From assembly GCF_012641395.1 (NCBI RefSeq), contig NZ_JABAIH010000021.1:1-64000 (forward strand): a stretch of DNA of 64,000 nucleotides. The letters are read 5' to 3'. The notes beneath the pieces are model-generated. The model searched no databases, was not told the origin of the DNA, and worked only from the letters and a program-made list of their open reading frames with translations. The stretch comes from Rhizobium sp. P32RR-XVIII (GTDB lineage: Bacteria > Pseudomonadota > Alphaproteobacteria > Rhizobiales > Rhizobiaceae). The translations under genes and the position numbers were made by a program. This document shows positions 24,705 to 32,850 of the stretch, one piece after another (the first letter of the stretch is position 1; every line of letters begins with the position of its first letter).

Positions 24705-25283
24705 ATGGCCAAAGAGACAAAAGACGACGAACAGAAGACCGAGCGCTTCAACATGTTCATGTCGCCGTCCGAGATGAAGGCAATCGATGATTGGGCTTGG
24801 CAAAATAAGATCCGGTCAAAGTCGGAGGCTGTCCGGCGGCTCTGTCAAATCGGCCTTTTGGTGGGAGGCGAACTGGAACAGTTAGCTGACACGACTGTGG
24901 AGCTCTCCAGCGCAATGCACCGGCTCGACAGGGAGGCCTTCGAGTTGTGGGCGAAGGTACTCAGTCCTGTTTGGAAGGGGGAAACTCTCGATCGAAAAGC
25001 AGTAGCAGACGTTCTCAAAGCGCTGGTTTTGGAGGTGTCGGAAGTAGATGGCGGGGTCGACGACGTTTCTTCGATACTGGTGGGACTGGTTCAGGGCGTA
25101 GCCGGCCTAGCGCGCGCAGGCAGTATCGTTGAGGGACAAGACGTGGCGAACAAAGCCATCAAGGAAACTAATGAGAACCTTGCTAAAATGAGAGCGCTGC
25201 GAGCGGAGAGCGAAGAGAACCGGCGGCAGTTGGCCGAGATTGACTTCAGCGATTCTTGGAAACAGAAGGGTGATGGCAAATGA
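24705..25283 (+). CDS. ribbon-helix-helix-like phage regulator
   Basis: 192 residues. Residues 12-50 (ERFNMFMSPSEMKAIDDW, then IRSKSEAVRRLCQIGLL) have the strand-helix-helix pattern of Arc/MetJ/CopG regulators. A long helical C-terminal part (~55-190) probably oligomerises. Its stop overlaps the integrase start by 4 nt (ATGA at 25280), so regulator and integrase are co-expressed. Candidate operators lie just upstream. It may act as the prophage repressor; no LexA-like CI protein is seen in the window. Confidence 0.7.
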   Translation: MAKETKDDEQKTERFNMFMSPSEMKAIDDWAWQNKIRSKSEAVRRLCQIGLLVGGELEQLADTTVELSSAMHRLDREAFELWAKVLSPVWKGETLDRKAVADVLKALVLEVSEVDGGVDDVSSILVGLVQGVAGLARAGSIVEGQDVANKAIKETNENLAKMRALRAESEENRRQLAEIDFSDSWKQKGDGK

Positions 25284-26452
25284 AAGGCCATATCCGTGAA
25301 CGCTCACCCGGCAAGTGGGCCATCGTCCTCGACGTGGGCGAGATTGATCCGAAGACAGGCAAGAAGAAGCGAAAGTGGCATTCGTTCACCGGCACCAAGC
25401 GGCAGGCGCAATCCGAATGCGCTAGGCTGATCGCCGAGATTAAAAGCGGCGGCTATGTCGAGCCGACGAAGCAAACGGTAGCGGAGTTCCTTACGGAATG
25501 GCTGTCATTCATCAAGCCTACCGTCACGCCAAAGACGCATGAACGATACACCGAGATCTGCGAAAAGAACCTCGGGCCATTGATCGGTGACGTGGTGTTG
25601 GCCAAGTTGAAGACGGACAAGATCGACGCTGCCTTTGCAAAGGCGCTTACCGAGGGCCACAGGCGGGCATCGGGAGGCCTGTCACCTCGAACGGTGCATC
25701 ACATGCGTCGTGTCCTTATCAAAGCCCTGAGCCAAGCTGTGACCTGGGACAGGCTGGTGAAGAACCCCGCAGCCGCCACGACGCCGCCGAAGGTCGAGCG
25801 AACGAAGATGTTGGCCTATGATGCGGACCAAACCGCGGAGCTGATTGAAGCATTTCGAACGAGCCGCATGTTCATTCCAATGATGCTGGCCGTCATGTGC
25901 GGATTAAGACGAGGGGAAATTTTGGCGCTGCGCTGGCGGAACGTCGAGCTTGGTCACAACAGGCGTCTGCTATCCATCCGAGAAAGCGCCGAGCAAACCA
26001 AGGACGGCGTTCGATACAAGGAGCCCAAAGCCGGCAAGTCACGCACGGTCGCCCTGTCCTCCATGATGCTGACCGAACTGAAGGCCCACAGAGCGCGACA
26101 GGCAGAGGAGCAGCTGAAGATCGGGATCCGGCCAGGTGACGATTCCTTTGTCGTGGCTCAAGCGGACGGTCGACCGCTCAAGCCGGTATCGCTCACCCAC
26201 GAGTGGACGAGGTTGCTTGCCAAAACCTCCCTGCCCCGGATCCGCTTCCATGACCTGCGGCACACCCATGCATCACAGATGCTCGCAGCTGGCGTCCATC
26301 CGAAGGTAGCGAGTGAGCGCCTGGGGCATTCGACGATCGGGATCACCCTCGATCTTTATAGCCATGTGATGCCTGGAATGCAGGCAGACGCCGCCGAACA
26401 GGTTGACGCCGCGTTGCAAGCAGCTATAAGCGCAAGTCGAAAACCGAAATAG
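25280..26452 (+). CDS. int: tyrosine recombinase (phage integrase)
   Basis: 390 residues. AP2-like arm-binding N-terminus (RERSPGKWAIVLD... KKRKWHSFTGTK), a SAM-like core-binding domain (~65-170), then the catalytic domain with Arg in MCGLRRGEILALRW, Lys in the YKEPKAGKSR beta-turn, HxxR in FHDLRHTHASQML, GH in ERLGHSTIG and the nucleophile Tyr in LDLYSHV. All active-site residues are present. It ends 74 bp before tRNA-Ser, the presumed attachment site. Integrates and, with the excisionase, excises the prophage. Confidence 0.95.
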   Translation: MKGHIRERSPGKWAIVLDVGEIDPKTGKKKRKWHSFTGTKRQAQSECARLIAEIKSGGYVEPTKQTVAEFLTEWLSFIKPTVTPKTHERYTEICEKNLGPLIGDVVLAKLKTDKIDAAFAKALTEGHRRASGGLSPRTVHHMRRVLIKALSQAVTWDRLVKNPAAATTPPKVERTKMLAYDADQTAELIEAFRTSRMFIPMMLAVMCGLRRGEILALRWRNVELGHNRRLLSIRESAEQTKDGVRYKEPKAGKSRTVALSSMMLTELKAHRARQAEEQLKIGIRPGDDSFVVAQADGRPLKPVSLTHEWTRLLAKTSLPRIRFHDLRHTHASQMLAAGVHPKVASERLGHSTIGITLDLYSHVMPGMQADAAEQVDAALQAAISASRKPK

Positions 26453-26488
26453 TTGCAAAGTGCGTAGCAAACAGCCTTTTCGGTTTCT

Positions 26489-26517
26489 GATATTAAAGGC
26501 GAAACCACTTTAATATC
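26489..26517. repeat. AT-rich inverted repeat between integrase and tRNA-Ser
   Basis: GATATTAAAG at 26489-26498 pairs perfectly with CTTTAATATC at 26508-26517 across a 9-nt loop. It ends 9 bp before the tRNA. It could end integrase transcription or belong to the attachment region. There is no long T-tract. Confidence 0.6.
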
Positions 26518-26519
26518 AA

Positions 26520-28322
26520 TCAGATGGAAGAGTGTCCGAGTGGTTTAAGGAACCGGTCTTGAAAACCGGCGTGCGGGAAACCGTACCGTGGGTTCGAATC
26601 CCACCTCTTCCGCCATCTGCGTACATATCTGCGAACCCCTGAGCCGCCCGATGGATCGCTAGGGATCGTTTCCATTATTGCTCTATGTAGGTCTTCGTCA
26701 CGGCCGCAGATTACTAGAAATCGCTCTCCGACCACGACGCGCTCGATAATCGTACCAATGTAGATTTTTGCGAGTGCGGCATTGTCTCCGTAGATCACCT
26801 CCTCCATTGTCGACCTGAAGTACGCAACGCGCGAAGGCGTGATTTCACTGTATTCAGCGTCTAAGGAGAGAGCTTCCGATAAGAGCGTTCGTGTGGTATT
26901 CAAGTCGTTAGATACGCGTATTAGTTCAGATTGAAATACGGGTTGGGTGTTGATTAGCGGCGCTGTTTTTGCTGCTTCCAACAGGCCTCGTAGTGCGGAT
27001 TCGGCGGTGCCAACTTTCTCGCGGAGTTCCTGCACCTGTCCCTCTGCATCCTTGCGGCGTAGAACCTGCCGCTGCTGCAGTCTCGTCAACACCTCCGAAA
27101 GTCTTCCATTTTGAAGGACGGAGTTTCGAATCACTTCACGAACAACCGTGTCCAACTGCTTCTCGGGAATTCGAGGAGCACTGCATTTTTGCTGCCCCCT
27201 GTTGTCGCTGCTGCATACGTAATAACGGTAAACGACCTGCAGTTTTCCCGTACCCGTGCCAAGAGTCATAGACGCGCCGCACTTGCACTTTGCTATCCCG
27301 GACAGCAGGAGGGGACTGTTCATCAGCCTGGCTGCGCCCATCTTTGGGTCACGGGCTTCAAGGGTCTGTTGAACGGCGTCAAATTCTTCCCGGGTAATTA
27401 TCGGCGGCGCGGGAAGAGGAAGCGGTTCTTGCGTCGCACTAAACTCCTCCTTCTGCGGATTCACACCCCAATAGTACACGCCATAGTAGACCGAGTTAGT
27501 GAGCATGCGATGGATACCTTGAATGCTCCAACGCGCGCCGCTTCTGGTCCTGAAGCCACGATCATTTAGCCATTTGGCGATTGCTTTGACTCCCATTGGG
27601 GCTGACCTGCCATCGCCGCAGCGTACAAATGAGAAAGCCATCTCGACCAACTGGCTTTCGGTCCCGTCTAGGGCCAGGACCTTTCTACGCGGGTTGTCGC
27701 TCGCGGGCATCAGTTTGTAACCGTATGGCGGTGTACTTCCCGGCCAATATCCTTCTCTCACAAGTTTGCGACGGGCGCGTACAGAGTCAACGCCTGAACG
27801 CTTAGAATGATACTCATCGAAAATGGTAGTCATTCTTTTTGCCATCCAGCCGCCGATATCGTTTGCGAAGGTCTGCGACACCGCCAACAATTCGATATCG
27901 GCTTGGTGCAGAAGCCGTTCACAGCTATCGTAATCAAACGAAGAGCGCGCAAACCGTGATGTGTTGTGCACCAGAATTTTATCAAACGGCTTCATTTCAG
28001 CTTGGGCCTCGTACATCATCCGCTGGAACTCAGGACGAGCGGTTGATTTCGCAGAAACGCCGGGCTCGATGTATAGAGCAACTACTATCCAGCCCTTGTC
28101 CGCGCAAAATGCTTCGAGCTGCGCTTGTTGGTCTGGGATGGACAAATTGCTTTCTACGCTCTTTTCACTCGAAACGCGGAGATATAGCGCGGCTCTCTCC
28201 GCTTGTGGCACCGGCGGAGCGATTTCCGTTGTTTGCTGTGCCTGCCGTCTGCGCCGCTCTGCGGTTGTTTCTTTTTGTTTTTTTGGGAAAAGGAATTGTC
28301 TTTCGCTCGACTGTCTGACCAT
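26520..28322 (-). CDS. large serine recombinase
   Basis: 600 residues from the ATG at 28322 (AGGAG 8 nt upstream). Resolvase catalytic domain ~45-190 with nucleophile Ser in LYLRVSS and active-site Arg in NTSRFARS; recombinase domain with GYKLMPASDNPRRK; a zinc ribbon CKCG...YYVCSS...C; then a long coiled coil. The last ~31 residues (from WRKRWDSNPR to LGHSSI) are translated from the antisense strand of tRNA-Ser, so the gene ran into the tRNA when its element integrated. It probably integrates or excises a genomic island lying to the right. Confidence 0.9.
   Translation of the reverse strand: MVRQSSERQFLFPKKQKETTAERRRRQAQQTTEIAPPVPQAERAALYLRVSSEKSVESNLSIPDQQAQLEAFCADKGWIVVALYIEPGVSAKSTARPEFQRMMYEAQAEMKPFDKILVHNTSRFARSSFDYDSCERLLHQADIELLAVSQTFANDIGGWMAKRMTTIFDEYHSKRSGVDSVRARRKLVREGYWPGSTPPYGYKLMPASDNPRRKVLALDGTESQLVEMAFSFVRCGDGRSAPMGVKAIAKWLNDRGFRTRSGARWSIQGIHRMLTNSVYYGVYYWGVNPQKEEFSATQEPLPLPAPPIITREEFDAVQQTLEARDPKMGAARLMNSPLLLSGIAKCKCGASMTLGTGTGKLQVVYRYYVCSSDNRGQQKCSAPRIPEKQLDTVVREVIRNSVLQNGRLSEVLTRLQQRQVLRRKDAEGQVQELREKVGTAESALRGLLEAAKTAPLINTQPVFQSELIRVSNDLNTTRTLLSEALSLDAEYSEITPSRVAYFRSTMEEVIYGDNAALAKIYIGTIIERVVVGERFLVICGRDEDLHRAIMETIPSDPSGGSGVRRYVRRWRKRWDSNPRYGFPHAGFQDRFLKPLGHSSI
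26526..26615 (+). tRNA. tRNA-Ser (anticodon UGA)
   Basis: 90 nt including an encoded CCA. Acceptor stem GGAAGAG pairs with CTCTTCC; anticodon loop CTTGAAA carries TGA (26560-26562) on a GG/CC-rich stem; a long variable arm as in class II tRNAs and the T-loop GGTTCGAATCC are present. It sits exactly between the tyrosine integrase and the large serine recombinase, so is the likely attachment site of one or both elements. Confidence 0.97.
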
Positions 28323-28406
28323 GGAAAACACTCCTGAGGTGATGACTGGTCCTCATTCAAACTAAGGCGACGGCAAGTGGGAATTTGCTCGAACAATCGG
28401 TAACTG

Positions 28407-29093
28407 TCATGGACGATGCTTCAAAGCCTCTTGAACGGCGTCGAATTCCTCTCGCGTAACTATTGGAGGCGCATGCAGGGTAAGTCGGTCTCCCACCGCG
28501 CCATTCTTTCGCTCCGTCGCTCTCCGGCCCCAGTAGAACAAGCCGTGGTAAATTGAGCCCGTAAGAATGCGCAGAATTTGTTTGGCACCCCATGGGGATT
28601 GATTTCTGGTTCGAAGACCATGCTCATTCAGCCATTTGGCAATCTCTTTGATGCCCAATGGGGCCGACTTGCCGTCGCCGATCCGCGCTAACGAAAAAAT
28701 CCTTTCTACCAATCGGCTCTCGTCCTCTGCGATGGTCAAAACGCTGCGACGCGGGTTGTCGCTCGCCGGACTCAACTTGTATCCGTATGGGGGTCGTCCG
28801 CCTGGCCAGTACCCATCCAAAACCTTTCTCCGACGAGCTCGCATCGAGTCGGTGCCGATGTGGTTCGAGCGCCATTCGTCGAACACGCTTGCAACTTGCG
28901 CGGCGAACCCCGAGTGGACCTCCACCACCCAACCTTTTTCCTGGCAGAATCTCGTTAATTGCTCTTGTTGGTCTGAGACAGTGGTACAGCTACCTACGCC
29001 TCGATCACTGGAAACTCGAAGATAGAACGCCCGTGTTTCTAGGCCCGTTTGCGTTTGACTGATGTTTCCTTTGTCTTTTGATTCTTCGGACAT
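28407..29093 (-). pseudogene. second large serine recombinase, internally deleted and truncated
   Basis: Frame of 228 residues from the ATG at 29093 (AGGAGG 7 nt upstream). It is a close paralogue of the neighbouring recombinase (shared RVSS nucleophile region, GYWPG, PPYGYKL, PASDNPRR). About 90 residues of the catalytic core, including the SRFARS region, are missing between EVHSGF and FDEWRSNH, and the protein ends at EALKHRP before the zinc ribbon. Without most of its catalytic domain it cannot recombine DNA; it may bind att sites. Confidence 0.75.
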
Positions 29094-29217
29094 CACAAAT
29101 CCTCCTGTGAAGTTAAGGCAGAGCTCTGATTTCGAATCCACTCGCCGGTGATGGCGGAACGGCCGTGTTTTGGGAGAAAGCGACCCGGTTGAGGCACCTC
29201 CAGCCAATGTAGCCAAA

Positions 29218-29583
29218 TCATCCATCCCTATTTGGTGGGTCATTATTCTTGAGAATTACCTCGAGCACCTCGATCTCCTCTCGCCAAATTACTGCCACTG
29301 GCGGGAGAAGATTTACGATAGTTCTGTGTTGCCTTCTGGCTGGGCGGGCGCTTGGAGAAAATTCCGAGGGGGCCCGCGCCTTCGAGATTGGTGTTGGCAG
29401 CGTAGACGTTCGGATTTGCGACCTTCTCCCTCCAAAGCTACCCTTCCAATTGCGTTTTCGCCGAGAAACATCCTTCACGTTCGCCACCGTTTTTTTGAGC
29501 CGGCCAAGTAAATCCTTAGCTAAGAATTGCTTGCTGGACGCCGAGGTCAGGCTTCGTTGGTCTCCCTTGCTTACGGAGGACAT
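29218..29583 (-). CDS. hypothetical small protein upstream of recombinase remnant
   Basis: 121 residues, basic N-terminal half (LGRLKKTVANVKDVSRRKR) and a C-terminal helix WREEIEVLEVILKNND. It lies just upstream of the deleted recombinase and in the same direction. No Shine-Dalgarno and no recognised family. The C-terminal helix looks protein-like; the middle does not. Possibly a decayed accessory gene. Confidence 0.3.
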   Translation of the reverse strand: MSSVSKGDQRSLTSASSKQFLAKDLLGRLKKTVANVKDVSRRKRNWKGSFGGRRSQIRTSTLPTPISKARAPSEFSPSARPARRQHRTIVNLLPPVAVIWREEIEVLEVILKNNDPPNRDG

Positions 29584-30602
29584 GGAACCACATTACATTA
29601 GGATGAGTCAATAACCATATGATTTTACTCACATATGAGGTCTTCCTTTTATTTAAAAATGCGGCGGAAAGTCAGTCTCTTACCTCGGCTACCGATGTCC
29701 AGAATTAGACATTCAAAACGCAATGCCTCACTCAAAAACCATCGGAGTGTCACCGAGTGACCTGTCGCCGCGCAGTTCTGTTTCTCTTTGATTGTGTTTA
29801 CAAATTTGTGGGGTCATTCCGACGGGGTCCGGATATAGAGGCACGCTATTCTCCTAGCCCGCGGCTCCGACCTTCACTTAGAACGTCGTTGATCAATTGA
29901 GTTGTTTTTACGATAAAAAGCGCAGAAAAATTGCACGATTTTTCGAGCATCTTGTACGCGCTTTGCTCTCTTATGATGCATGATTCCTGCACCTTCGTCG
30001 CGACGCGAGCCCATGTCCGTAATCATTCAATGCTACATTTGGGTGCTCAAGGATCATTTGTCGGCATCGATTTTACAACAATCGTTGCCTTCCTGGGCCA
30101 ATTAGGGCTCTACCCCGGTAAGATGAAAAGTAAAACTAATGTTTCAGTCCACGTCTGGACGGTGGGTCCACCGGACCCGTTCTTATCAAGGCCCCACATT
30201 CGTTCCGGAAAACCTCCGGTGGGGGTTAGGCGGTGAACGAGGGCGCGCAAGGGTCTTGGCCGGCGGATAACAGCATCGCATCCGGCGGATAGGGTTCCAG
30301 CGCATTTCTGTCATACCCGTCGTCTAAAAATACTCTGCAGCGCCTGAGCCGACCGCGAGCTCAGACTGCATCCCGCACTCTACTGATCACGGCGTATTGC
30401 GGATGGCTCAGCCGACAAGGTGTCGAGTCTGGCCGCTCTCCTCAATCGGTCTTGGATGGCCTGATTGCCAAACCCAAGCGGTTCCACCGTGCGAGCCGGT
30501 ACTTGACCGCGGCGGCTGTTATGCCCCGCCGAGACCCCGACCATAAGTCAGGGCGGCCCGAGGTGGAACTCCGCCGCCCAAACGCCTATCTTCCTAGAAA
30601 CA
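29584..30602. other. gene-poor stretch
   Basis: About 1 kb of lower coding quality between the recombinase copies. Open frames here are short, Arg/Cys/Ser-rich or lack ribosome sites, and no tRNA, terminator or repeat stands out. It probably contains decayed island DNA. Confidence 0.5.
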
Positions 30603-31455
30603 TCACTCACCGCGGGACAGCGTCGCCATTTTATTCCGGGCCTCCAAATGCCGAGCACATTCGAACATATGCCGACCGACGATAGCTGGTGCGGCCACAA
30701 TCTCCTCGCCGGTCGGTACTCGACGCCGGATGCGCACGTTACCACCGACTTGGGTTTGGTCGGCTCGTACTCGGGAAATCGTTAAAGCATTGAAGCGTTG
30801 GCCCCAGCGCCACAGGAATCCATTTGAATTCAGGTATTGAGCGATGGAGGCCGGCGTGAAGGCCGCAGTTAGTGTGCGTTCTGACACTAAAATCGATAAA
30901 TCAGGCGGACAATGTCCGCTTCTTCCGGGTGAAGGACAAGTTTTGGCGGAAGCGGACCCTCGCCTTCGAGTCGATAGCCGCAAGGCGGACGGAATCGATG
31001 CCACGGAATTATCGGCTCTCCTCGGATTTCCTTCCTTTTTGTCGAGCCTCATAGTCTTCGAAAATTTTGGTCGCAGGTACCGCCGGCCAGGCGAGGTCGC
31101 CATCGTCATCACCCACGCTTACCATGCTTACATTCCATACCGCTAATTTCTCGAGCCAGGAATCCAACAGCACGATGCCTCGAGCAATGCGAGATCGGTT
31201 TGACACCACTATGAAATCGAATGGGTGATGGTCACTCCTGGCTTGGTCCATCATCTGTTGAAAGGCAGGACGAGCGTCGGTATGACCACCGAATCCGTGG
31301 TCGGTGAAGACCTGTATGAGGCTCCACCCTCTCAGTCTGCAAAACTTCTCAATCTGGTTCCGCTGATCCAATATTCTAGGATCATCGTCTCCGCTCACGG
31401 CAATGCAAGCGATACGAATATAGGCGACGGCATTGACCTGATTGCTGATTGTCAT
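30603..31455 (-). pseudogene. serine recombinase pseudogene with several frameshifts
   Basis: Start at the ATG at 31455. First frame to 31009 is a resolvase catalytic domain (DQRNQIEKFCRLRGW, ARPAFQQMMDQARS, VVSNRSRIARG), but the nucleophile region reads YIRIACIAVS, so the usual Ser of RVS is lost. The recombinase domain continues in a second frame (PPCGYRLEGEGPLPPKLVL, then EEADIVRLIYRF and a stop) and a third (TPASIAQYLNSNGFLWRWG, then a helical end to 30603). At least two frameshifts and a lost nucleophile show it is dead. Confidence 0.8.
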
Positions 31456-31527
31456 GTCTTCCTCTCTCGTATAGACGCCACCAAAGCACGCGACCTGAAA
31501 ACGGAACCATTTCACAACTTTGCGACG

Positions 31528-31824
31528 CTATCGAGGCCCTGGCGAGAGACGCGAAACGCAGCGGGGAAACTTGGCGGCTACTCTACCCCGGTTTCCTTTT
31601 GCCTTAACCTTATCCTTCCGACGTACGACGATCCTGCTCTCTGCCTGTGCCAAAACAACGGGAGTTGGGTTCCTAAAATAAAAGGCGAGCATTTCCTTTT
31701 CTCTGGTGCAGCAGACGTAAAACAGTTTGCTTGTCCACTCTTTGATGCTCTCCGTCCCGCCTCCCTCACGCCTAATGACTCTGGCCACCGGATTTTGGCA
31801 TTCTACGAGAACGCTGCTCCTCAA
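31528..31824 (-). pseudogene. UvrD-family helicase C-terminal remnant
   Basis: The frame contains SKLFYVCCTREKEMLAFYF, the UvrD/AddA-type motif VI with its conserved arginine, followed by a short C-terminal end. No upstream helicase motifs are found in any frame before the IS21 remnant begins at 31945. Such helicases occur in defence loci (for example beside OLD-type nucleases), but only this scrap remains. Confidence 0.5.
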
Positions 31825-31944
31825 TGCTTTGAAGAAGACGTTGGCGCGTTGATCCTCATGAAATTTTTTCCGATGAATTTCGTGGTCAACAGCGTAGACA
31901 GCTCTTCCTGAGTTCGATGCCCTTGATTGAATAAGTTAACTGCC

Positions 31945-32391
31945 TGTTGATTTGCACTGAGAAGTGACCCGGCATTTGCGCCGAGAATTAACCCGCCTCT
32001 TAGGTATGTTTCGGGTCGGTGGTGGTGGTCAAGTTCCTACTTTTCTCCTTTGCTTTTTTGGGTTCATGCGCTGAGCTGTTCTTGAACCGGAAGCTGTCGT
32101 TTCCGGTTTCGAGGATGTGGCAGTGATGGGTAAGCCGATCGAGCAAAGCGGTAGTCATCTTGGCGTCGCCGAAGACGCTGGCCCATTCGCTGAAGCTCAG
32201 GTTGGTGGTGATGATGACGCTGGTCCGCTCGTAGAGTTTGCTCAGCAGATGGAAGAGCAGTGCACCGCCTGATGCACTGAATGGCAGGTATCCGAGTTCG
32301 TCGAGGATGACGAGATCGGAATGGACGAGCCGATTGGCGATCTGACCGGAACGACCTTGGACCTTCTCCTGTTCGAGGGCGTTGACCAGGC
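31945..32391 (-). mobile_element. truncated IS21-family element (istB end)
   Basis: One terminus starts at TGTTGATTTGC (31945). It carries two 21-bp near-identical direct repeats, 31951-31971 and 31975-31995 (TTTGCRCYGAGAAKTRACCCG), typical of multiple terminal repeats of IS21 elements. The istB 3' half follows; istA and the other terminus are missing. IstB homology stops near 32391, where unrelated sequence begins. Confidence 0.85.
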
Positions 32392-32440
32392 CGTATCTTA
32401 TCGATCCCACCAGCGGGGCACATCGTCCAGCGATGGTCAA
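32000..32440 (-). pseudogene. istB: IS21 helper ATPase IstB, N-terminally truncated
   Basis: 146-residue frame. From about residue 18 (LVNALEQEK) it is the C-terminal half of IstB: Walker B SDLVILDELGYLPFSASGG, then VIITTNLSFSEWASVF and DRLTHHCHILETGNDSFRF. The N-terminal domain and Walker A are absent; the first 17 residues come from the junction. IstB loads the IstA transposase, so this copy is inactive. Confidence 0.85.
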
Positions 32441-32490
32441 GGCCCGGCCGGCCGCGTCTCTTCAACGCGTCTGACAGCGCTTGGATGTAA

Positions 32491-32850
32491 AGGATATCCA
32501 CATCAGCGCTTTCTGCGTCACTGATCATCCATCTCGAACAAAAGGGCATCCTGTCGGAACAGGATCAGCGAGAAATCTACGAGCTCGCAGCGGACTTGCT
32601 GAATAACCGCTCAGCCGAAGATGGCGGCATTGCAGACCTTGCACGCGAAGCCATCGAACAGCAGCTTCGGCGGAATAATCCGTGGTCCCAAGCCCACGTA
32701 AATTCGTACGCTACCGGACCGGAACATGGCGCAGGTTTGTTATCTTATTGCTACAGGCGAACTTGCCCCGTTCCGACGGGGCTTTTTTCGTACAGGGAGG
32801 GCATCGATTGCTATGCCGCCCAAGGCTTAATCGCTGGTCGTAAGAGCTAG
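32491..32850 (+). pseudogene. 3' fragment of an unknown small gene plus read-through
   Basis: After a TAA the frame is open and protein-like from about 32527: LIIHLEQKGILSEQDQREI, then a helical ELAADLLNNRS end up to ~32690. It lacks a start and N-terminus, removed when the IS21 remnant inserted or deleted. A terminator at 32765-32788 lies downstream in the same direction, as expected for a former gene. Confidence 0.4.
32765..32788 (+). terminator. rho-independent terminator
   Basis: GCCCCGT/ACGGGGC 7-bp stem with a 4-nt loop and a TTTTTT tract. On the plus strand it ends the truncated gene fragment; it lies about 60 bp past the dnaE2 stop, which converges on it. Confidence 0.9.

Noticed and set aside
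26520..26615. Last 31 residues of the recombinase as a functional C-terminal domain
   Set aside because: They are the exact antisense translation of tRNA-Ser, so they reflect the insertion site, not an evolved domain.
29931..30236. 101-codon plus-strand frame in the gene-poor stretch
   Set aside because: No ribosome site or recognisable pattern; low coding quality.
31225..31911. 228-codon plus-strand frame
   Set aside because: Antisense to the serine recombinase pseudogene and the UvrD-like remnant; no protein-like domains.
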